Origin: Actinacidiphila sp. DG2A-62
GTDB taxonomy: Bacteria > Actinomycetota > Actinomycetes > Streptomycetales > Streptomycetaceae
DNA length: 64,000 nucleotides
Assembly (NCBI RefSeq): GCF_035825295.1
Contig: NZ_JAYMGI010000002.1
Location: 5,068,501-5,132,500 of the forward strand
Direction: 5' to 3'
Within the stretch, counting starts at the first letter, position 1. Each line of letters begins with the position of its first letter. The notes beneath the pieces are model-generated. The model did not search any database, was not told the DNA's origin, and saw only the letters and a program-made list of their open reading frames with translations. The translations under genes and the position numbers were made by a program. Below are positions 18,544 to 26,639 of the stretch, piece after piece.

Positions 18544-21500
18544 CCCGCCCAGTCGTCGTACGGGCTCTCGACGGCGAGCCAGTGCAGAGCGGTCTGGCCG
18601 GCCAGCGCGCCCAGGCCGAGGCCCGGCGGCTGGCGGAGCAGGGAGAGCACGCGCAGTGACAGGCCCGCCAGGGGCGACAGGTCGGTCAGCTGCGAGCAAT
18701 CGCCGAGCACCAGCGCGGAGAGCCGGGGGAGCGTCGCCAGCCGCCGGAGCTCCTCGTCGGACACCGGGTTCATCAGGTCCACCCTGGTCACGACGTCGGT
18801 GTCGGCCAGCCGGTCCAGCACGTCGGTGGCGGTGAGACTTCCCAGCGCGTCGACCTGTTCGACGCCGCCGATGCGTCTCAGCAGGTCCAGCTCGTCCGGC
18901 GAGTCGACGGCGTAGAGGGTCTCCGCCCGGGGGAGCCGGTCGAGGATTTCGACGGCATAGCGCTCACGGTCCACTCCCGCCGGGAAGCGGGCGACGTGGT
19001 GGCGGACCTTCTGTCCGCCGGGGCCGGTGAATCGGGCCAGCACGGCGATCGCCGCGTCGGTGCCGATCAGCTGGGCTGTCCGTGCCACCGCCAGCGCCTC
19101 GTCGTCGTCCAGCCCCTCGGGTCCGGGCAGCAGCTCCAGGACCATCGGGCCGACCTCGGCCAGCTTCTCGGCCTCGGCGGCCGTCCGCGGCGGGATCAGC
19201 CGTGCGCCGCGCTCCTCGACCAGCGCGCGGACCGCCGGGTCCAGCTCGGTGGCGTGTTCGAGGCAGGCCATCGCCAGCAGGTGCAGGCGGGCGCGGTGGG
19301 ACCTGGCGCGGTCGCCGCGCGCGACGATCTTCTTCAGCAGGCGGGCCCGCTCGTCCGGGCGGGCGTGCGCGACGGCCATCCGGATGACGTCGGCCCACTG
19401 GTCGTGGTGGGCGTTGCGCGCCATCAGGTCGAAGTCGCGGTCCTCCACCGCCGCCCGCGCGGCCAGGTAGTCCTGGAAAATCCGGTGGACGAAGTCCAGC
19501 GAATCGGTCGTGGGCGCGCGCAGCAGGCCGCTGCGTTCGAGCAGGTAGCGGTAGACCGCCGCCGCGTCGCCCAGCGCCGCGACCCCCGGCATGGCCGGCA
19601 GCGCCGCCTCGATGAGCCCCAGCGCGTCCTCGCGGTCCATCTCCGCCTGGCCGTTCTTCACCAGCCAGTACGCGAGCTTCTGCAGCAGCTGCACCTGCGG
19701 CGCCTCGGCCAGCGCCGGCGCCAGCTCGCGCTGCTCGTCCCGGCGCACCAGCAGCATCGACAGCGCCGCGTCGTACAGCTCCTTGCGCCCGGTCGGCAGA
19801 TAGCCGCCGCGGTCGCGGTGCAGCGCGCAGATCAGGGCGCACATCAGCGGGTTGGTGGCCAGCCGGGCGAGGTCCTGCTTGGTGCGCAGCGCGTCCAGCA
19901 GCGAGCGCTCGTACGCGTCGATGCGGGCCAGCTCTTCGGTGTCCGTCCCGCCGTCCCGGTCCGGCGGGACGGTGGCGCGCGCCGCCTCGTGCCAGCGCGC
20001 GGTGAAGGCCCGTACGTCCGCGCGGCTCATCCGCGACAGGGTCAGCTCGGTGAAGCTCGCGTCGGCCAGCCAGGAGTCCTCGACCGCCGAGGGGCGCGAG
20101 GTGACCAGCCAGTGGTTGCCCGGATACGCCGCGAGCAGCCCGCGCAGCCAGTCCCCGACGCGTTCGCGGGCCCGCTCGTCGATCTCGTCCAGGCCGTCGA
20201 CCAGCACCAGCCCGCGCCCCTCGGCCAGCACCCGCTCGGCCCAGCTCGGCGGCGCGGTCATCGGCGCCTCCACCGCGGACAGGAACTCCGCGGGCGCCGG
20301 CAGGGCGCCCCGCCGCGCCACCGTGCGCAGCGGCAGCACGAACGGCACCAGGTCCCGTAAGTGGCTGAGCCCCTCGCCGAGGTCCTGCCGCGCCGCGCTC
20401 ACCGCCAGCCACTGCACCAGCGTGCTCTTGCCGGACCCCGCGACGCCGCGCCGCAGCACCCGCTGGTGCCCGGCGAGCGCCTGCTCCGCGGGGACCGGGC
20501 CCGCGGGGACCGGCCCCGGCCCGTCACCGGGCCCCGGGTCCAGCGCGGACATCCCGATGACGGGGACGGGCTGGTGCCAGCGGGACACCGCCCGGCGCGC
20601 GCTCGGCGACACCTCCAGGCTGTAGTACGCCGCGTCCAGCGGCCATACCGCCCGCCCGCGCCGGCTGACGTCGATGCCGAAGATCCGCAGCGTCTCGTGG
20701 CGCTTGGCGACGTAGCCGGCGTAGCGGGACTCGAACTCCGCGACCTCGTCGCGCACCTGCCCCGGCGGCGGGACCAGGCGGGGCCGCTTGCCGCCGTACC
20801 GCCTCAGCGCCGTGTAGAAGCCGTCCTCCGGCAGGAACCTGTGCGCGGGTGTGACGGTGACCCGGCCGTGCCGCCACCCGTGCGGGTCGCCGGCGACGAC
20901 GCCCAGCAGCGCGCCGCCGGCGAAGACCGCGGCGCCCGACATGCCGGCCAGCGGCGAGAGGCCGTCCGCCCGGGGCGCGGGCGGCGCCCCGTCCAGCACC
21001 AGCACGCCGCGACCGGAGAACAGTCCCGTGCCGGGCTTGTACGTGCCGGTGAGCTGCTCGGTGTCCAGCCGCCCGGCCGCGTCGCGCTGCACGTACGGGA
21101 AGCCGACCGCCACGCAGCCGGGGATCGGGCCGAGGGAGGTGATGTCCGCCCACGGTTCGAACCATCCCAGGCCGCTCCCGTCGGTCAGCTTCCGTTCGCA
21201 GGCGACCAGCGCGACGTCGACGCCGCCGGGGCCCTGTGGCGTGGCACGGTCGCGCCGCCACACCCCGGCGCGGTGGCACACCACCTCGCCGCGCGGCCCG
21301 GGCACGGTGACCCGCACCTCCTCCGTGCCCTCCACCACGTGGGCGGCGGTCAGGACGAGGTAGGGGGTCAGCAGATAGCCGCTGCCCTGGCGCCCGCCGC
21401 AGCGGACCACGGCGAGCCGCGCGGCCTGCGGACCGGGGGCCCGCCCGCCGGACCCGGCCGCCTGGGCGGCACGCCGGCCGCGGCGGCGCCCTGCGGGGGC

Positions 21501-21668
21501 TTCGGGCGTGCGGGCCGGTTCCCCCGCGGGCCCGGCGGGCGTGCGGGCCGGTTCCCCCGCGGGCCCGGCGGGCGTGCGGGCCGGTTCCCCCGCGGGCCCG
21601 GCGGGCGTGCGGGCCGGTTCCCCCGCTGGCCCGGCGGGTTTCGTCGGCGCGTCCGCCGGCTCCTCCAT
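18540..21668 (-). CDS. Trypsin-like protease / NACHT-type STAND NTPase / LRR conflict protein
   Basis: 1042 residues to the first stop. Residues 1-55 are four 11-residue repeats AGPAGEPARTP. Residues 65-285 form a trypsin-like serine protease with H110 (LTAAHVV), D151 (VDVALV) and S244 (GMSGAAV). Residues 400-700 are a NACHT-like NTPase: Walker A GVAGSGKST (408-416), Walker B GLVLVDGLDEID (486-497), then TSRPSAVEDSW. A helical region (FVHRIFQDYLAARA) leads to LRRs from about 985. The architecture is that of bacterial STAND conflict systems, in which a sensor triggers NTP-dependent activation of a protease effector; the trypco2 gene 4 nt upstream is its known companion. ATG 21668 has GGGAGG upstream. 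The LRR end appears frameshifted at about 18540. Confidence 0.85.
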   Translation of the reverse strand: MEEPADAPTKPAGPAGEPARTPAGPAGEPARTPAGPAGEPARTPAGPAGEPARTPEAPAGRRRGRRAAQAAGSGGRAPGPQAARLAVVRCGGRQGSGYLLTPYLVLTAAHVVEGTEEVRVTVPGPRGEVVCHRAGVWRRDRATPQGPGGVDVALVACERKLTDGSGLGWFEPWADITSLGPIPGCVAVGFPYVQRDAAGRLDTEQLTGTYKPGTGLFSGRGVLVLDGAPPAPRADGLSPLAGMSGAAVFAGGALLGVVAGDPHGWRHGRVTVTPAHRFLPEDGFYTALRRYGGKRPRLVPPPGQVRDEVAEFESRYAGYVAKRHETLRIFGIDVSRRGRAVWPLDAAYYSLEVSPSARRAVSRWHQPVPVIGMSALDPGPGDGPGPVPAGPVPAEQALAGHQRVLRRGVAGSGKSTLVQWLAVSAARQDLGEGLSHLRDLVPFVLPLRTVARRGALPAPAEFLSAVEAPMTAPPSWAERVLAEGRGLVLVDGLDEIDERARERVGDWLRGLLAAYPGNHWLVTSRPSAVEDSWLADASFTELTLSRMSRADVRAFTARWHEAARATVPPDRDGGTDTEELARIDAYERSLLDALRTKQDLARLATNPLMCALICALHRDRGGYLPTGRKELYDAALSMLLVRRDEQRELAPALAEAPQVQLLQKLAYWLVKNGQAEMDREDALGLIEAALPAMPGVAALGDAAAVYRYLLERSGLLRAPTTDSLDFVHRIFQDYLAARAAVEDRDFDLMARNAHHDQWADVIRMAVAHARPDERARLLKKIVARGDRARSHRARLHLLAMACLEHATELDPAVRALVEERGARLIPPRTAAEAEKLAEVGPMVLELLPGPEGLDDDEALAVARTAQLIGTDAAIAVLARFTGPGGQKVRHHVARFPAGVDRERYAVEILDRLPRAETLYAVDSPDELDLLRRIGGVEQVDALGSLTATDVLDRLADTDVVTRVDLMNPVSDEELRRLATLPRLSALVLGDCSQLTDLSPLAGLSLRVLSLLRQPPGLGLGALAGQTALHWLAVESPYDDWAG
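21506..21637. repeat. 33-bp tandem repeat, four copies
   Basis: Units begin at 21506, 21539, 21572 and 21605 and are nearly identical over 33 bp, encoding repeated AGPAGEPARTP at the N-terminus of the protease-NACHT protein. In-frame copy number could vary between strains. Confidence 0.85.
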
Positions 21669-21672
21669 CGGC

Positions 21673-22161
21673 TCAGTACCTCCCGCCCGGGCGTGACCCG
21701 TCGCCGTCGCCCCCGTCGCCCCCAACGCCATCGCCCTCGCCCTCGCCCGGCCCGGGCACGCCACCCAGCCCCGACACGTCCCCCTCGTCCGGCGCCGCGA
21801 TCAGCGGCGAGCGCCCGGTCGCCGCGTCCACCGGGCGGAGCGTGAAGGAGACGGTGTGGGTGCGGCCCAGGGCGCGGGAGGCGTCGCCGCCCGCGTCGAC
21901 CACCCACGCCTTGACGCCCGCGCGGCCGGTACGCGTCCGCTGGAGCTGCACGGAGAACTCCATGTGGATCTCGCCGACCTCGAACCGTATGCCGGAGCCC
22001 GCGCCGCGCGCCGCGCCGGCCATCAAGCCCTGCCGGACGGCCTCGACCGCCTCGGCCAGCTCCATCCCGTCCACCGGTCCGCCCGGACGCGCATCCGGTC
22101 CGCCCGGACGCGCATCCGGTCCGCTCGGACGCGTCATCGGTTCGTCCCCCTGCGTCGTCAT
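21673..22161 (-). CDS. Trypco2 (trypsin-co-occurring domain 2) protein
   Basis: 162 residues. The core (about 33-120: MELAEAVEAVRQGLMAGA, then IRFEVGEIHMEFSVQL, GRAGVKAWVVDAGGDASRALGRTHTVSFTLRPV) matches the trypco2 domain, a small alpha+beta module described in actinobacterial conflict systems as a partner of trypsin-NACHT proteins. Before it lies a repeated PDARPGG tract (three 21-bp units, about 22074-22136) and after it a Gly/Asp-rich tail. ATG 22161 has GAGGGGGG upstream. The stop is 4 nt before the protease-NACHT start, so both are one operon. It probably binds or regulates the protease; the mechanism is not established. Confidence 0.85.
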   Translation of the reverse strand: MTTQGDEPMTRPSGPDARPGGPDARPGGPVDGMELAEAVEAVRQGLMAGAARGAGSGIRFEVGEIHMEFSVQLQRTRTGRAGVKAWVVDAGGDASRALGRTHTVSFTLRPVDAATGRSPLIAAPDEGDVSGLGGVPGPGEGEGDGVGGDGGDGDGSRPGGRY

Positions 22162-22518
22162 GCGGCCCCCCTCGCGCTCACGTGCGGCCCCCGCCGGCCC
22201 TCCCACCGTAACGGCGCGGCTGTGACCGGGGCCACGAAACGGGGGCACGCGGCGGGCCCGCCGGTGATGTGTCCCACGTGAGCCGCGCCACTTACTACCG
22301 CGCCTAGTGCGTACGGCGCACCGCGCGCGGCTGTCCACAGGCTGGGGACGGCGCGGTGCGGGGCCGTCCCCGCCCGACAGGGGACGATTCGGGCATCGCG
22401 GCGGTTTCCGGCCGCCGGGCGAGGAGCGCGGAACCGCCCGCGGGCCGGGCGCCGGCTACGAAGCGGGGTCGTACGGGGGCTCCTTGTCGGCCGCGGAGGG
22501 CCGGGTTACCAAGGATGG

Positions 22519-22545
22519 GCGACCGGCCGCAGCCGGTTCGGTCGC
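22519..22545 (+). promoter_or_regulatory. Hairpin in the 5' leader of the M23 peptidase gene
   Basis: GCGACCG at 22519-22525 pairs with CGGTCGC at 22539-22545 over a 13-nt loop, 15 bp before the GAGG ribosome site. The surrounding 22162-22574 gap (413 bp) is GC-rich, has no credible gene, and I could not match it to a known riboswitch. Confidence 0.35.
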
Positions 22546-22574
22546 TCCCCCAACCCCAGTGAGGTCATTTCTTC

Positions 22575-23315
22575 ATGCGCAAGAACTCGACGACGAAGAA
22601 CCGCGCCCCGAAGTCCGTCACCCGCGGCCGGGTCGCCGTGGTGGCCGGCGGAATGGTCGCGGCGCTCGCGCTGGGCACCTCGGCGGCGCTGGCCGCCGAC
22701 GCCCACCCCGCAAGCTTCCTCGCCGCTGGTTCGGCACACAGCATCTCGGACGCCGTGGCGAAGCAGGCCGGCGGGCAGAAGGCCGCCGCGGCCAAGGCCG
22801 CCGCGGACGCGAAGAAGGCCCAGGCGAAGGCCGCGGCGGAGAAGAAGGCCGCCGCCGAGGCGAAGAAGCGCGCCGCCGCCAAGGCCGCCGCCGACCGCAA
22901 GGCCCGGATCGCCGGGTGGGAGACCCCGACCACCGGCTACGTGCTGGGCGCGGGCTACCACCAGGTCGGCTCGCACTGGATCCACACCCACTCCGGCCAG
23001 GACTTCGTGGTCCCCAGCGGCACCAGCGTGCGCGCCGCGCACACCGGCACCGTGGTGACGGCCGGCTGGGGCGGCGCCTACGGCAACAACATCGTGATCA
23101 AGCACGGCGCGCACCTGTACACGCAGTACGGCCACCTGTCGCACATCGGCGTGCACGTGGGCGAGCACGTGATCACCGGCGAGGAGATCGGCAAGTCCGG
23201 CTCCACTGGCAACTCCACCGGTCCGCACCTGCACTTCGAGGTGCGCACCACCCCGGTGTACGGCTCCTCGGTCGAGCCGCTGCACTTCCTGCGGGCGCAC
23301 GGCGTCAACCCGTAA
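22575..23315 (+). CDS. Secreted M23 family metallopeptidase
   Basis: 246 residues. N-terminal signal peptide (RGRVAVVAGGMVAALALGTSAALAA region, cleavage near ALAA-DA), then an Ala/Lys-rich coiled coil (about 70-115), then a LytM/M23 endopeptidase domain. Zinc ligands are visible: H and D in HTHSGQDFVVPSGT, and HLHFE near the C-terminus. Such enzymes cut peptidoglycan cross-bridges and act outside the membrane in growth, sporulation or germination. ATG 22575 follows GAGG by about 11 nt. A long untranslated leader suggests post-transcriptional or stress control. A hairpin terminator shared with the convergent TetR gene follows. Confidence 0.93.
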   Translation: MRKNSTTKNRAPKSVTRGRVAVVAGGMVAALALGTSAALAADAHPASFLAAGSAHSISDAVAKQAGGQKAAAAKAAADAKKAQAKAAAEKKAAAEAKKRAAAKAAADRKARIAGWETPTTGYVLGAGYHQVGSHWIHTHSGQDFVVPSGTSVRAAHTGTVVTAGWGGAYGNNIVIKHGAHLYTQYGHLSHIGVHVGEHVITGEEIGKSGSTGNSTGPHLHFEVRTTPVYGSSVEPLHFLRAHGVNP

Positions 23316-23335
23316 GCAGTCGACTCCACCCGTGA

Positions 23336-23378
23336 GGGGTCCCCTCGGCGTGAGGGGAAGCCCCCGCCAGGGGACCCC
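23336..23378. terminator. Bidirectional terminator between M23 peptidase and TetR gene
   Basis: GGGGTCCCCT at 23336-23345 pairs with AGGGGACCCC at 23369-23378, between two convergent genes only 66 bp apart. Confidence 0.65.
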
Positions 23379-23381
23379 GCG

Positions 23382-23969
23382 TCACCGCGTGGCGGTGCTC
23401 GGCGCCTCCGCCTGGGCCAGCAGATCGAGGGCGACCTCCAGGACAGCCGCGCGCTTGTCCTCGGGGTCGCCCTCCAGGTTCTGCATGGCGAACATCCCCG
23501 CGTGCATCGCGAACAGCGCGGTGACCGAGCGCACCTGCGCCGTCATCGTCGCGCCCTCCTCGCGCAGCAGGGCGTGCAGCCCCTGTACGTTGCTGCGCAG
23601 CGTCTCGCCGATGGACAGGTCGCGCACCGTCGCCTGGTTCTCCTGGATGAAGCGGAAGAAGCGCGACGCGCCCCACAGGATGTCGCTGTAGCGGCGCAGC
23701 AGTTCCTGCTTGGTGGCCAGGGTGCGCGGCTGCCGCTCGCCCCAGGCGATCAGGTCGGCGACCGGCGTGGCGAGGTCGTCGGCCAGGCTGGCGAGGATGT
23801 CCTCCTTGGTCTTGAAGTGGTAGTACAGCGCCGCCTTGGTCACGTCCAGGTGCTCGGCGATCTCGCGCAGGGACGTCTTCTCGTACCCCTGCTGTGCGAA
23901 CAGCTCCAGCGCGACATCCTGGATGCGGCGACGGGTGTCGCCGCGGCGTTGCTGATGCGGTGTGGCCAT
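23382..23969 (-). CDS. TetR-family repressor of the adjacent efflux pump
   Basis: 195 residues with a typical N-terminal HTH (TRRRIQDVALELFAQQGYEKTSLREIAEHLDVTKAALYYHFKTKEDIL) and a variable ligand-binding C-terminus. ATG 23969 has AGGAG upstream. It is divergent from a DHA2 transporter across a 245-bp gap containing a 21-bp inverted repeat, so it most likely represses both itself and the pump until bound by a small toxic ligand. Confidence 0.92.
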   Translation of the reverse strand: MATPHQQRRGDTRRRIQDVALELFAQQGYEKTSLREIAEHLDVTKAALYYHFKTKEDILASLADDLATPVADLIAWGERQPRTLATKQELLRRYSDILWGASRFFRFIQENQATVRDLSIGETLRSNVQGLHALLREEGATMTAQVRSVTALFAMHAGMFAMQNLEGDPEDKRAAVLEVALDLLAQAEAPSTATR

Positions 23970-24074
23970 GGGCTGTCGCTCTCCTGCTGCACTCCTGCGC
24001 TGCCCGTCACCGGGTGCGTGGCGAAACGTGACGGACCGGGCCTCACACGGTAGGCCCTCGGCTTGAGGCTACCC

Positions 24075-24148
24075 ACTTACTTGACGCCCGGCTAGTAGAG
24101 ACCGTACCGTGTGATCACGACAATTATCTAGCCGGGCGGCAAGTAAGT
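24075..24148. promoter_or_regulatory. Long inverted repeat operator between TetR and MFS genes
   Basis: The 21-bp left arm at 24075-24095 (ACTTACTTGACGCCC...) is repeated inverted at 24128-24148 with one mismatch; the 32-bp spacer holds GTGATCAC (24111-24118). A promoter-like TTGACG (24081-24086), 18 bp, TACCGT (24105-24110) reads toward the transporter and overlaps the left arm, ideal for repression. Confidence 0.7.
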
Positions 24149-24214
24149 TACGTACCAGTTTTCTCGGCAGGACGACAGCGGAAGCCGCCCACTTCCGGGG
24201 GAAGGAAACCGGTC

Positions 24215-25921
24215 ATGTCCCAGACCGCACCGCCGGCCGACACCGTCGCCGCCAAGCCGGAGCCGCGTCAGCGCAGCGTCCGCGTGGTGATGATCGGCCT
24301 GATGATCGCGATGCTGCTCGCGATGCTCGACAACATGATCGTCGGCACCGCGATGCCGACCATCGTCGGCGAACTCGGCGGCCTCAACCACCTGTCGTGG
24401 GTGGTCACCGCCTACACCCTGGCCACCGCCGCGTCGACGCCCATCTGGGGCAAGCTCGGCGACATGTACGGCCGCAAGGGCATCTTCCTCACCTCGATCG
24501 TGCTCTTCCTGGCCGGCTCCGCGCTGTCCGGCATGTCCCAGAGCATGGACCAGCTGATCAGCTTCCGGGCCATCCAGGGCCTGGGCGCCGGCGGTCTGAT
24601 GGTCGGCGTGATGGCGATCATCGGCGAGCTGATCCCGCCGCGCGAGCGCGGCAAGTACCAGGGCCTGATCGCCGGCGTCATGGCGATCGCGATGATCGGC
24701 GGCCCCCTGGTCGGCGGCTCGATCACCGACAACTGGGGCTGGCGCTGGAGCTTCTACATCAACCTGCCGGTCGGCGCGGTCGCGCTGACCATGGTCACCA
24801 TCGTGCTGCACCTGCCGAAGAAGCGGACCGAGAGCCGTATCGACTACCTCGGCGCCGCGCTGCTCACCGTCGCGATCACCTCGCTGGTGCTGCTGACCAC
24901 GTGGGGCGGCACCCAGTACGCATGGGGCTCCGGCCAGATCATCGGCCTGCTGGTGCTGGGCCTGGCGTCGCTGGCCGCGTTCCTCTACGCCGAGACGCGC
25001 GCGGTCGAGCCGATCCTGCCGCTGCGGATCTTCCGCAACCACAACTTCTCGCTCATCTCGCTGATCGGCTTCCTGGTCGGCTTCACGATGTTCGGCGCGA
25101 TGACCTTCCTGCCGCTGTACCAGCAGACCGTGCAGGGCGCGTCGGCCACCAACTCCGGCCTGCTGCTGCTCCCGATGCTGCTGGCGATGATGGCGGTGTC
25201 GATGGTCGCCGGCCGGATCACCACCAGCACCGGCCGCTACAAGGTCTTCCCGATCGTCGGCGGCGCGCTGATCACCGTCGGCCTGTACCTGCTGTCCACG
25301 ATGGACGTGCACACCAGCCGCTTCACCTCCGGCCTGTTCATGGCGGTGCTCGGCGCGGGCATGGGCTTCATCATGCAGATCACCATGCTGATCGCGCAGA
25401 ACAGCGTGCAGATGCGGGACATCGGCGTCGGGTCGTCGTCCGCGACGCTGTTCCGCACGATCGGCGGTTCGTTCGGCGTCTCGCTGTTCGGCGCGCTGTT
25501 CTCGCACAAGATCCAGGACTCGATGGCCGCGAACGCCGGGGCGTCCGGTGCGGCGGTCACCAAGTCCGGGGCGCAGCTGGACCCGGCGTCGATCGCGAAG
25601 CTGCCGGCGGGGATCAAGGACGCGTACTTCCACGCGGTGGCTTCGGGTACGCACATCGTGTTCCTGATCGGCGCGGCGATCAGTGTGGTCGGGTTCGCGG
25701 CGGCGTGGTTCCTCACGGAGACGCCTCTGCGGGGTTCAGCGCCGAAGACGCCCCCGGCCACGGAGACCTCCGAGGCCGCCCCGACCGCGCCCCCGGCCGC
25801 CGAAATCTCCGAGGCCGCGCCGGCCGCGTCCCCCGCTGCGGGAGCCTCCGAGGCCGCGCCGACCGCGTCCCCGGCCGCGGGGTCTGCGGACGACGAGCCG
25901 CTGGTGGCCGACGTGCACTGA
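24215..25921 (+). CDS. DHA2-family (14-TM) MFS drug transporter
   Basis: 568-residue proton-driven exporter. Motifs of the family: DNMIVGTAMPTIVGEL in TM1, WGKLGDMYGRKG between TM2 and TM3, RAIQGLGAGGLMVG in TM4 and GPLVGGSITDNWGWRW (motif C) in TM5, with about 14 hydrophobic segments ending at AISVVGFAAAWFL. The C-terminal 60 residues are three or four repeats of a 14-residue Ala/Pro/Glu unit (SEAAPTAPPAAE type), cytoplasmic and of no known role. ATG 24215 follows AAGGAAA. Regulated by the divergent TetR gene. A 16-bp stem terminator follows. Confidence 0.92.
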   Translation: MSQTAPPADTVAAKPEPRQRSVRVVMIGLMIAMLLAMLDNMIVGTAMPTIVGELGGLNHLSWVVTAYTLATAASTPIWGKLGDMYGRKGIFLTSIVLFLAGSALSGMSQSMDQLISFRAIQGLGAGGLMVGVMAIIGELIPPRERGKYQGLIAGVMAIAMIGGPLVGGSITDNWGWRWSFYINLPVGAVALTMVTIVLHLPKKRTESRIDYLGAALLTVAITSLVLLTTWGGTQYAWGSGQIIGLLVLGLASLAAFLYAETRAVEPILPLRIFRNHNFSLISLIGFLVGFTMFGAMTFLPLYQQTVQGASATNSGLLLLPMLLAMMAVSMVAGRITTSTGRYKVFPIVGGALITVGLYLLSTMDVHTSRFTSGLFMAVLGAGMGFIMQITMLIAQNSVQMRDIGVGSSSATLFRTIGGSFGVSLFGALFSHKIQDSMAANAGASGAAVTKSGAQLDPASIAKLPAGIKDAYFHAVASGTHIVFLIGAAISVVGFAAAWFLTETPLRGSAPKTPPATETSEAAPTAPPAAEISEAAPAASPAAGASEAAPTASPAAGSADDEPLVADVH

Positions 25922-25944
25922 CCCACCCGGCTGACCCTTCCCAC

Positions 25945-25986
25945 CCGGCCGGCGCCGCCTCACCCCGACAAGGCGGCGCCGGCCGG
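25945..25986 (+). terminator. Strong terminator after the MFS gene
   Basis: A perfect 16-bp stem, 25945-25960 with 25971-25986 (CCGGCCGGCGCC... arms), and a 10-nt loop, 24 bp after the transporter stop; it also faces the convergent Nudix gene. Confidence 0.75.
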
Positions 25987-26075
25987 GGCGTACGTGACGC
26001 CGACGCCGGGCGCCGCGCGGGCAGCCGTGCCGTGTCGGCACCGACGCCGGGCCTTCACTCGGGCAGCGTCCGGCG

Positions 26076-26639
26076 TCAGCGTAGCGCTTGGACGACGCGC
26101 CGTCGCAGCCGGGGGTCGTGCAGCGCGTCCACGGGCCGCCACGCGGCGCCCGCGACCTCCTCGACCTGGAGTTCGCCCACCTCGGCGTCGGTCCTGAAGA
26201 GGAACCGGAAGTCGATGTGCCGGTGCGCGGGCTCGCCCTTCGCGTCGTTGGCGGGGATCGGGTGGACGTCGATGTGCACCGGCCGGTCGTCCAGGAGCGT
26301 GACGGCGCCGGGGGAGACGCCGGTCTCCTCGGCGAGTTCCCGCAGCGCGGCGCCGGCCAGGTCCACGTCCGCCGGCTCCAGATGTCCCCCGGGCAGCAGC
26401 CACTTCCCGGTGGCGACGTGCAGCACATGCAGCACCAGCCCGTCCGCCCCGACGAGGACCGCGCCGGCGGTCGCGTGCCCCCGGAACTCCTTCCGACTCC
26501 CGACGTCCACCCCGCCCGCGTCCGCGCCCCCGGCCAACTCGACCGCGACCGCGAGGTCACCCTTGTCCTCCGGGTACCGTTCGAGATACGCAGCGAGCGT
26601 GCTGCGGATGTGCTCGGCCGTGACGGCCACGTAGATCAC
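26076..26639 (-). CDS. Nudix hydrolase
   Basis: 187 residues. A complete Nudix box GGHLEPADVDLAGAALRELAEETGV (GX5EX7REXXEEXG) lies near residues 85-107; the preceding GKWLLPG and the downstream acidic residues are as usual. Substrate unknown; the family cleaves nucleoside diphosphate-linked compounds. The GTG start overlaps the stop of the upstream adenosylhomocysteinase-like gene (GTGA at 26636-26639), so the two enzymes are made together and may act in one pathway. Base composition is lower in GC than the core genes. Confidence 0.88.
   Translation of the reverse strand: MIYVAVTAEHIRSTLAAYLERYPEDKGDLAVAVELAGGADAGGVDVGSRKEFRGHATAGAVLVGADGLVLHVLHVATGKWLLPGGHLEPADVDLAGAALRELAEETGVSPGAVTLLDDRPVHIDVHPIPANDAKGEPAHRHIDFRFLFRTDAEVGELQVEEVAGAAWRPVDALHDPRLRRRVVQALR

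Noticed and set aside
22162..22574. c-di-AMP (ydaO-type) riboswitch before the M23 peptidase
   Set aside because: The conserved GGGGAACC... and ...CAGCTAACCCGGTAGGC-type words I know for this class are absent.
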